This document shows, piece by piece, positions 58,000 through 64,000 of a DNA stretch of 64,000 nt; position 1 is the stretch's first letter, and the number at the start of each line of letters is the position of its first letter. Below the pieces are notes generated by a model. It saw only the letters and a list, made by a program, of their open reading frames with translations. It was not told the DNA's origin and did no database searches. Source of the DNA: Streptomyces sp. SirexAA-E (GTDB lineage Bacteria; Actinomycetota; Actinomycetes; Streptomycetales; Streptomycetaceae). Location: contig NC_015953.1 in NCBI RefSeq assembly GCF_000177195.2, forward strand, positions 3,596,001 to 3,660,000, written 5' to 3'. Both the position numbers and the translations under genes were made by a program.

Positions 58000-60449
58000 G
58001 CGTCGCCCTGCGCACCCTGCGGACCCGCTGGGTCACCTTCGTCGGCAGCTTCGTCGCGCTCACGCTGGGCGTGGCACTGCTCAGCGTGATGGGCCTGGCC
58101 CTCGCCTCGTCGCTCGACGCGCCCGAGCGTGCGCCCGAACGGTTCGCCGCCGCGTCCGTCGTGGTCAAGGGCGCCGACACGCTGCGCGTCCCCACCGCCG
58201 TCGGCGACCGCGTGCAGCGGCTCGCACACCCCCGCCCCGTGCCCGCCGAGACGGTCCGCCGGCTCCGAGGACTCGGCCCCGTCGTCGAGGACCGGACCTT
58301 CGCCGTACGGGCCCAGGGGGCGCCCGGCGACCTGGTGGGCCACCCCTGGTCCACTGCCGCCTTCGCCCCGTACGCGATCGGGGCGGGCCGTGCCCCCCGC
58401 GCGGCCGACGAGGTCGTCGTCACCGGCGACCGGGCCGAACCGGGCGACGAACTGAGGACCGGGGACGGCACCGTGCGCGTCGTCGGCACCACCCCCTCAC
58501 GCGGATTCGAGCAGGCCGTCTTCTACACCGACGCCCGAGCCGCCGAACTGGCGCCGACGAGCACCCAGCTCGTGGTGGACGCCGACGCGGCGGCCGTACG
58601 CGAGGCCGTACGGGGCGACGACGGCGTCCAGGTCCTCACCGGCGCGATGCGCCGCTCGGCCGACACCGACCCCGACCGGGACAGCAAGGCGCTCACCGCG
58701 ATGAACGCCCTCTTCGGCACGGCCGGGGGTGTCACCGCCTTCGTGTCGGTCTTCGTGGTGGCGTCCACCTTCGCGTTCGCGGTCGCCCAGCGGCGCCGCG
58801 AGTTCGGGCTGCTGCGTACGGCCGGGGCGACCCCCGGGCAGATCCGCCGCATGGTGGCCGCCGAGGCCCTCCTGGTCGGCGTGCTCGCCTCGGCCGCCGG
58901 CTGCGTCCTCGGTTCCTACGCCGCGCCGTGGCTGGCCGGCTGGGTGGCCGACAACGGCCTCGGGCCCCGATGGTTCGCCATCGGCTCCGCGACCTGGCCG
59001 TACCACCTGGCCTTCTGGGCCGGCCTGCTCGTCTCCCTGTGCGGTGTCCTCGCCGCCTCCTGGCGGGCCGGGCGGACAGGACCCACCGAAGCGCAGCGCG
59101 AGGCCTCCGTGGACACCAGGACCCTTCCGTGGGGCCGCCGGCTCGCCGGGGTGGCCCTGCTCCTCACCGCGGCCGTGACCTCGGGCCTGGCCCTGTACGG
59201 CGACCCCGGCGACCTGCTGCACCGCAAGACCTACGTGAGCCGTCCGATGCTGCTCGTCACCGCCACCGCGCTGCTCGCCCCGGTCGTGGTGCGTCCGCTG
59301 ACCCGGATGATCGCCTGGCTCCCGGCCCAACTCCCCGGCGCGGGAGGAATGCTGGTCCGGGAGAACGCGGCCGCCGGGGTGCGCCGCTCCGCCGCCGTCG
59401 CGGCTCCCGTCCTGGTCACGGTCGCCCTCGCGGGCTCGCTGCTGGGCGCCACCGCCACGCTGGACGAGGCGAAGGCCGCGGAGATCCGCGACCGGACCAC
59501 CGCGGCCTTCGTCGTCACACCGGTGTCCGCGACGGGCTTCGCCCCGGACACCCTGCGCAGACTGCGTGAGGTGCCCGGCGCCGAGGTGGCGGCGACGTCC
59601 TCCAGCGCCGTCCACGTCCTGGAGGAAGGCGTGGCACTCGTCCGGTCCGAGGCGCGTGCCGTCGCCCCCGGGGCGCTCACGGCCACCACCCGGCTGCCGC
59701 TCACGGCCGGGAGGACGAGCGACCTGGACGACGGCTCGATCATCGTCAACGAGGAGTGGGAGCGGCACACCGTGGGGCAGTCGGTGCGGGTGTGGCTCGG
59801 CGACGGGACGGAGAAGACACTGCGGATCGCCGCCGTGATGACCACCGGCACCGGCGGCAACGGCGCCTACGTCACCCCGCGCAACGCCCCGGGAGCGAGC
59901 ACCGACCGCGTCGACGTCGCCCTCGCCACCGGTGCCGACCGCGCAGCGGTGGCCGCCGGACTCCGTGCCGCGGTGGGGGGCACCGGCGGGCAGGTCCTCA
60001 CCCGGGACGCGTGGATCCGCGCCACCCACCCGGAGACGAACCGCACCACCCGCCTCGGCCTCCTGCTGGTCCTCGGTATCGCGCTGCTGTACACCGGTAT
60101 CTCCCTGGCCAACACCATGGTCATGGCGACCTCCGACCGGGTCCGCGACCTGGCGGTGCTGCGGCTGGCCGGGGCCACCCGGCCCCAGGTGCTGCGACTG
60201 GTGGGCGCCGAAGCCCTCACGGTCGTGGCTGTCGGCACGGTCCTGGGCGTCCTGGTCGCCGGAACCAACCTGGCGGGCATGTGGGCCGCCCTGAACCTGC
60301 TGTCGGTGCGCGCCACGATCGTCCTTCCCTGGGCCGTCGTCGGCATGGCCGTGGTCGTCTGCGCGGTGGTCGCCGTGATCGCGGCCGTCGTCCCGGCCGC
60401 ACTCGCCCTCCGCCGCCGGGCCGTGGAGTCGGCCGGGCTACGGGACTGA
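57993..60449 (+). CDS. FtsX-type ABC transporter permease
   Basis: 818-residue permease with an N-terminal helix (WVTFVGSFVALTLGVALLSVMGLAL), two FtsX modules (VTAFVSVFVVASTFAFAVAQRRREFGLLRTAGATPGQIRRMVAAEAL and LGLLLVLGIALLYTGISLANTMVMATSDRVRDLAVLRLAGATRPQVLRLVGAEAL), and a periplasmic domain before each. The neighbouring two-component system is the likely regulator, so it may export or detoxify an envelope-active compound. Terminator follows 18 bp past the stop. Confidence 0.92.
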   Translation: MLSVALRTLRTRWVTFVGSFVALTLGVALLSVMGLALASSLDAPERAPERFAAASVVVKGADTLRVPTAVGDRVQRLAHPRPVPAETVRRLRGLGPVVEDRTFAVRAQGAPGDLVGHPWSTAAFAPYAIGAGRAPRAADEVVVTGDRAEPGDELRTGDGTVRVVGTTPSRGFEQAVFYTDARAAELAPTSTQLVVDADAAAVREAVRGDDGVQVLTGAMRRSADTDPDRDSKALTAMNALFGTAGGVTAFVSVFVVASTFAFAVAQRRREFGLLRTAGATPGQIRRMVAAEALLVGVLASAAGCVLGSYAAPWLAGWVADNGLGPRWFAIGSATWPYHLAFWAGLLVSLCGVLAASWRAGRTGPTEAQREASVDTRTLPWGRRLAGVALLLTAAVTSGLALYGDPGDLLHRKTYVSRPMLLVTATALLAPVVVRPLTRMIAWLPAQLPGAGGMLVRENAAAGVRRSAAVAAPVLVTVALAGSLLGATATLDEAKAAEIRDRTTAAFVVTPVSATGFAPDTLRRLREVPGAEVAATSSSAVHVLEEGVALVRSEARAVAPGALTATTRLPLTAGRTSDLDDGSIIVNEEWERHTVGQSVRVWLGDGTEKTLRIAAVMTTGTGGNGAYVTPRNAPGASTDRVDVALATGADRAAVAAGLRAAVGGTGGQVLTRDAWIRATHPETNRTTRLGLLLVLGIALLYTGISLANTMVMATSDRVRDLAVLRLAGATRPQVLRLVGAEALTVVAVGTVLGVLVAGTNLAGMWAALNLLSVRATIVLPWAVVGMAVVVCAVVAVIAAVVPAALALRRRAVESAGLRD

Positions 60450-60466
60450 CCGCCGGGCCCGAAGTC

Positions 60467-60507
60467 GGCCGACCCACGGAGCCGTTCCACCGGGCCGTGG
60501 GTCGGCC
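60467..60507 (+). terminator. Terminator after ABC permease
   Basis: GGCCGACCCACGG (60467-60479) pairs perfectly with CCGTGGGTCGGCC (60495-60507) around a 15-nt loop, 18 bp after the stop codon. Confidence 0.85.
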
Positions 60508-60704
60508 GGCCCCACGGAGTCGAACCGCCGTTCCCGCGCCACAGGCACACCGGCCCGGGAACGCGTCCCAGACGTCAACACACCGCCCTGCGCGGCCGTT
60601 TCACCCGGACCGGTGCACACCGGACAACCGCCGCGCCCTCGCCCGCCGACATCCGAACCATGTAACGACCGTCACACCCGCCCGTGTCCGCCACGCCCGG
60701 ACAT

Positions 60705-60746
60705 GACGAAGAGGGCCCACCGTTTTCACGGTGGGCCCTCTTCGTC
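60705..60746 (-). terminator. Terminator of tRNA-Leu
   Basis: A perfect 19-bp stem, beginning GACGAAGAGGGCCCACCG and closing with its complement at 60728-60746, with the 4-nt loop TTTC. It begins 29 bp beyond the tRNA 3' end on the minus strand and could stop transcription both ways. Confidence 0.88.
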
Positions 60747-60774
60747 TACCGGACACCTCATCGGTGCCCTGCTG

Positions 60775-60857
60775 TGCGCGAGGGGGGATTTGAACCCCCA
60801 CGTCCCTAAGGACACTGGCACCTGAAGCCAGCGCGTCTGCCGTTCCGCCACTCGCGC
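60775..60857 (-). tRNA. tRNA-Leu (CAG)
   Basis: 83-nt class II tRNA. Acceptor GCGCGAG pairs with CTCGCGC, discriminator A. The anticodon stem CUGGC/GCCAG encloses the loop UUCAGGU with anticodon CAG. The long variable arm folds as GUCC-UUAG-GGAC, and the T arm is GGGGG-UUCAAAU-CCCCC. No CCA is encoded. Confidence 0.95.
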
Positions 60858-61172
60858 AAGAGTGGTGTTTCCCGGGTCTCCCACCGTGTGGTGCGATCCC
60901 CTGGCGACATCCGGAAGATTAGCACGTCGGCGGGGGTGGATTCACATCCGTTGTTTCCGTGGACCCACGAGGGGAAGCGGGAACCCTGGGAGCCCGCCCC
61001 CACTCCTTCTGAGTGCGCCCCGAGTGCGGGACACTGGCAGGAGGCCACCTCTACGATCCGTGTGAGAGGTGACACTCATCCACCCTGCGGACAAGGGGAA
61101 CCAGCCGATTTCCCGACGCGTGGATACGATCAGTAAGCAGTACAGGGACGACGACACCGGAGGAGGTGCCCC
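60858..61172. other. Intergenic region between tRNA-Leu and fhaA
   Basis: 315 bp without a gene. It holds the tRNA-Leu promoter on one strand and the fhaA promoter on the other; TACGAT at about 61125 could be a -10 element for fhaA. No other element was evident. Confidence 0.5.
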
Positions 61173-62036
61173 ATGGGAGTCATGAAGCGTTTCGAGCAGC
61201 GTCTCGAAGGTCTGGTCAACGGCACCTTCGCCAAGGTCTTCAAGTCCGAGGTGCAGCCGGTCGAGATCGCGGGCGCTCTCCAGCGCGAGTGCGACAACAA
61301 CGCCACGATCTGGAACCGCGAGCGGACCGTCGTGCCCAACGACTTCATCGTCGAACTGAGCACGCCCGACTACGAACGCCTCAGCCCGTACTCCGGCCAG
61401 CTCGGGGACGAACTGTCCGGTCTCGTCAGGGACTACGCCAAGCAGCAGCGGTACACCTTCATGGGACCGATCAAGGTCCACCTGGAGAAGGCGGACGACC
61501 TCGACACGGGTCTCTACCGCGTACGCAGCCGGACCCTGGCGTCGAGTACGTCGCAGCAGCCGGGCCGGCCGACAGGCCCCGCCCCCTACGCCCAGCCCGA
61601 TCCGCCCGCCAGCCCGCAGGGCCCGGGCGGTTACGGCTATCCGCCGACCGCCCCTCCACCCATGCCCGCGGCACCGCCGCCGGGCGGGCGTCCGGGGACC
61701 CCGGCCGGCGGCGACTGGCGCGCGCAGCCGGCGTCCGCACCTGTGCCGGACGCCCAGGTGCGGCGCTGGATCGAGATCAACGGCACCCGCCATCAGATCT
61801 CCCGCCCGACGTTGGTGATGGGACGAAGCACCGACGCCGACGTGCGGATCGACGACCCCGGCGTATCGCGCCGGCACTGTGAGATCCGGACCGGAACGCC
61901 CTCGACGATCCAGGATCTCGGGTCCACCAACGGCATCGTGGTGGACGGGCAGCACACCACCCGCGCTACGCTCCGCGACGGCTCGCGGATCGTCGTGGGC
62001 AGCACCACCATCGTTTACCGGCAAGCCGAAGGGTGA
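61173..62036 (+). CDS. fhaA: FhaA-like protein (DUF3662 and FHA domains)
   Basis: 287-residue protein. The N-terminal DUF3662 domain is FEQRLEGLVNGTFAKVFKSEVQPVEIAGALQRECDNNATIWNRERTVVPNDFIVELS; a Pro/Gly/Tyr-rich linker (about 125-190) follows, and the FHA domain is at about 205-283 (LVMGRSTDADVRIDDPGVSRRHCEI, LGSTNG). It recognises phosphothreonine, and the M. tuberculosis homologue is a partner of PknB and of the lipid flippase MurJ in cell-wall synthesis. GGAGGAGG lies 6-8 nt before the start. First gene of the fha-PP2C unit. Confidence 0.93.
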   Translation: MGVMKRFEQRLEGLVNGTFAKVFKSEVQPVEIAGALQRECDNNATIWNRERTVVPNDFIVELSTPDYERLSPYSGQLGDELSGLVRDYAKQQRYTFMGPIKVHLEKADDLDTGLYRVRSRTLASSTSQQPGRPTGPAPYAQPDPPASPQGPGGYGYPPTAPPPMPAAPPPGGRPGTPAGGDWRAQPASAPVPDAQVRRWIEINGTRHQISRPTLVMGRSTDADVRIDDPGVSRRHCEIRTGTPSTIQDLGSTNGIVVDGQHTTRATLRDGSRIVVGSTTIVYRQAEG

Positions 62037-62046
62037 AGCGGGGGCA

Positions 62047-62565
62047 ATGTCAGAGCTGACCCTGACGGTCATGCGGCTAGGTTTCCTGGCTGTTCTGTGG
62101 CTATTCGTGATCGTGGCCGTCCAGGTCATTCGCAGTGACCTGTTCGGAACGCGCGTCACGCAGCGCGGCTCACGCCGCACTGCCAACGACGCGCGCCCGC
62201 AGCAAGCCCGCCAGCAACAGGCGGCGGCACCACCCCAGCAGCGCCAGCAGTCCGGGCGCCAGCGGCGCGGGGCGCCCACCAAGCTGGTCGTCTCCGAGGG
62301 GACCCTCACCGGCACCACGGTCGCGCTCCAGGGGCAGACCATCACCCTGGGCCGGGCGCACGACTCGACCATCGTGCTGGACGACGACTACGCGTCCAGC
62401 CGGCATGCCAGGATCTACCCGGACCGTGACGGCCAGTGGATCGTCGAGGATCTCGGGTCCACCAACGGCACCTATCTCGACCGGACCCGGCTCACCACCC
62501 CGACACCTGTTCCGCTGGGCGCGCCGATCCGCATCGGCAAGACCGTCATCGAGCTGCGGAAGTAG
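62047..62565 (+). CDS. fhaB: FhaB-like membrane-anchored FHA protein
   Basis: 172-residue protein with an N-terminal transmembrane helix (LGFLAVLWLFVIVAVQVI, about 11-28), a Gln/Ala/Arg-rich linker and a C-terminal FHA domain (ITLGRAHDSTIVLDDDYASSRHARIYPD, EDLGSTNGTYLD). The M. tuberculosis homologue FipA/FhaB links PknB signalling to FtsZ-FtsQ. It starts 10 bp after fhaA ends. Confidence 0.92.
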   Translation: MSELTLTVMRLGFLAVLWLFVIVAVQVIRSDLFGTRVTQRGSRRTANDARPQQARQQQAAAPPQQRQQSGRQRRGAPTKLVVSEGTLTGTTVALQGQTITLGRAHDSTIVLDDDYASSRHARIYPDRDGQWIVEDLGSTNGTYLDRTRLTTPTPVPLGAPIRIGKTVIELRK

Positions 62566-62649
62566 TACGACAATGAGCGAGCGGAGCGAGCGAGCCGCGG
62601 CGGTCCTGACCCTGGACCCCGTCCGGCTCCCGACCGGAGGGTGGGCAGT

Positions 62650-64000
62650 GTGGCTCGAGACCGGCTGTACCCCGAGCCGACGGGCGAGGTGCGCATGAGC
62701 TTGTCGCTGCGCTTCGCCGCCGGATCGCACAAGGGCATGATCCGGGAGGGCAACGAGGACTCCGGTTACGCCGGCCCCCGCCTCCTGGCCATCGCCGACG
62801 GCATGGGCGGCCAGGCGGCCGGCGAGGTCGCGAGCTCCGAGGTGATCTCCACTCTCGTCCAGCTCGACGACGACGTACCGGGCTCCGACATCCTCACCTC
62901 GCTCGGCACGGCGGTCCAGCGGGCCAACGACCAGCTGCGCGTCATGGTCGAGGAGGACCCCCAGCTGGAGGGCATGGGCACCACGCTCACCGCCCTGCTC
63001 TGGACCGGTCAGCGCCTCGGCCTCGTGCACGTCGGCGACTCCCGTGCGTACCTGCTGCGCGACGGTGTGCTGACGCAGATCACCCAGGACCACACCTGGG
63101 TGCAGCGTCTCGTCGACGAGGGCCGGATCACCGAGGAGGAGGCCACCACCCACCCGCAGCGCTCGCTGCTGATGCGCGCGCTGGGCAGTGGCGACCACGT
63201 GGAGCCGGACCTCTCCGTCCGGGAGGTCCGCGCCGGCGACCGCTACCTGATCTGCTCCGACGGGCTCTCCGGCGTCGTCTCGCACCAGACGATGGAAGAG
63301 ACCCTGGCGAGCTACCAGGGCCCGCAGGAGACCATCCAGGACCTCATCCAGCTCGCCCTGCGCGGCGGCGGCCCCGACAACATCACGTGCATCGTCGCCG
63401 ACGTCCTGGACGTCGACAGCGGTGACACCCTGGCCGGGCAGCTCAACGACACCCCGGTCGTCGTGGGAGCCGTCGCCGAGAACCAGGCCGCGCAGCTCGC
63501 CGACGGCGGGGCCATGGAGACACCCGCCGGACGCGCGGCCGGTCTCGGCCGGACCGTCCCGCCGCCCGCCGGGGGCTTCGGCCCGCCCGGCAGCGGCGAC
63601 GACCTCGGCTACGGGTCCGGGCCGGACAGCGCCTTCGACTCGTACACCGACGACGACTTCGTGAAGCCGCGCGGCGGCCGCAGGTGGCTGAAGCGCTCGA
63701 TCTACATCGTGCTGGCGCTGGCCGTCATCGGCGGTGGCGTCTACGGCGGCTACCGCTGGACACAGACCCAGTTCTACGTCGGTGTCGAGAAGGACAACGT
63801 CGCGCTCTTCCGCGGGATCAGCCAGGATCTCGCCTGGGTCGACCTCTCGAAGGTCGAGGAGAGCACCGAGATCGAACTGAAGTACCTCCCGCCCTACCAG
63901 CGCAAGCAGGTCGAGGCGACCATCGCCGAGGGCAACCTCACCGACGCCCGCAAGAAGGTCGGTGAACTCGAGGTACAGGCGTCCGCCTGCAAGAAGGACG
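62650..64000 (+). CDS. pstP: PP2C-family Ser/Thr phosphatase (PstP-like), cut at window edge
   Basis: 450 residues visible of a membrane phosphatase. The catalytic domain has metal-binding EGNEDSGYAGPRLLAIADGMGGQAAGE, VHVGDSRAYLLRDG, RALGSG, YLICSDGLSGVV and GGPDNITCIV. A low-complexity Gly/Pro/Asp linker, a transmembrane helix (SIYIVLALAVIGGGVYGGY, about 347-365) and an extracytoplasmic domain follow. It dephosphorylates kinases of the PknB type and their substrates in cell-wall regulation. GTG 62650 is chosen because GGAGG lies 9 nt upstream; ATG 62695 is the alternative. Further division genes would normally follow. Confidence 0.93.
   Translation, partial: MARDRLYPEPTGEVRMSLSLRFAAGSHKGMIREGNEDSGYAGPRLLAIADGMGGQAAGEVASSEVISTLVQLDDDVPGSDILTSLGTAVQRANDQLRVMVEEDPQLEGMGTTLTALLWTGQRLGLVHVGDSRAYLLRDGVLTQITQDHTWVQRLVDEGRITEEEATTHPQRSLLMRALGSGDHVEPDLSVREVRAGDRYLICSDGLSGVVSHQTMEETLASYQGPQETIQDLIQLALRGGGPDNITCIVADVLDVDSGDTLAGQLNDTPVVVGAVAENQAAQLADGGAMETPAGRAAGLGRTVPPPAGGFGPPGSGDDLGYGSGPDSAFDSYTDDDFVKPRGGRRWLKRSIYIVLALAVIGGGVYGGYRWTQTQFYVGVEKDNVALFRGISQDLAWVDLSKVEESTEIELKYLPPYQRKQVEATIAEGNLTDARKKVGELEVQASACKKD

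Larger units (their letters stand above)
60450..60774. other. Intergenic region between ABC operon and tRNA-Leu
   Basis: 325 bp without a gene. It carries the permease terminator at its start and the tRNA terminator near its end; nothing convincing lies in the roughly 200 bp between them. Confidence 0.7.

Noticed and set aside
60601..60801. Short open frame over the tRNA terminator region
   Set aside because: It overlaps the tRNA gene and a perfect terminator stem and has no ribosome site.
60942..62372. 476-codon minus-strand open frame opposite fhaA
   Set aside because: FhaA and FhaB on the plus strand have clear domains and ribosome sites; the antisense frame is a shadow.

Overview
The window is high-GC actinobacterial chromosome and almost certainly Streptomyces. 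The evidence is dense GTG and TTG starts, GTGA/ATGA stop-start overlaps, a K15-type DD-transpeptidase, an XRE/DUF397/ATPase developmental-type module, mycothiol-dependent isomerase and Bpa families, and the FhaA-FhaB-PP2C cell-division cluster. Three exact parS sites (GTTTCACGTGAAAC) at about 8.4, 33.3 and 55.0 kb place the window in the origin-proximal core of a linear Streptomyces chromosome. No transposase, integrase, phage gene or CRISPR array was found.

Layout: 0-10 kb holds housekeeping and metabolic genes (AI-2E-type membrane protein, pirin, SseB-like protein, long-chain acyl-CoA dehydrogenase, M18 aminopeptidase, thioredoxin/NHL protein, LURP-one protein, nitrilase-fold hydrolase, maleylpyruvate isomerase family). 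10-15.3 kb holds a GntR-MFS pair, the K15-type transpeptidase and the XRE/DUF397/ATPase module. 15.3-19.9 kb holds a first branched-chain 2-oxoacid dehydrogenase operon (E1alpha, E1beta, E2) divergent from an orphan NarL-type response regulator. 20-25.2 kb holds an APH-fold kinase and two membrane Ser/Thr kinases. 25.3-31 kb holds PadR plus an FtsX-type ABC exporter, and the proteasome activator Bpa. 31-36 kb holds a quinone oxidoreductase, a K+ channel and a MobA-like/MoeA-like pair.

36.2-40.6 kb holds a second E1alpha/E1beta/E2 operon with a divergent Lrp-family regulator. 40.6-49.8 kb is a phenylacetate module: a TetR regulator, paaN and paaABCDE. A divergent three-gene operon (DUF5819, HTTM, SpoU methyltransferase) sits between paaN and paaA. 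One exact palindrome, ACCGATCGTTCGGT, lies in front of both paaN and paaA, and a one-base variant lies between bkd cluster 2 and its regulator, so the TetR protein probably controls both paa units and may touch the second bkd operon.

49.9-60.5 kb holds a rhodanese, a J-domain protein, a DUF2252 protein, a MarR/membrane-protein pair, and a two-component system divergent from a second FtsX-type ABC transporter. 60.5-64 kb holds tRNA-Leu(CAG) and then fhaA, fhaB and the start of a PP2C phosphatase gene, the front of the widely conserved fha-pstP-ftsW/pbpA-pknB cluster, which would continue beyond the window. Perfect or near-perfect DnaA boxes are concentrated in intergenic regions between 40.0 and 53.2 kb.
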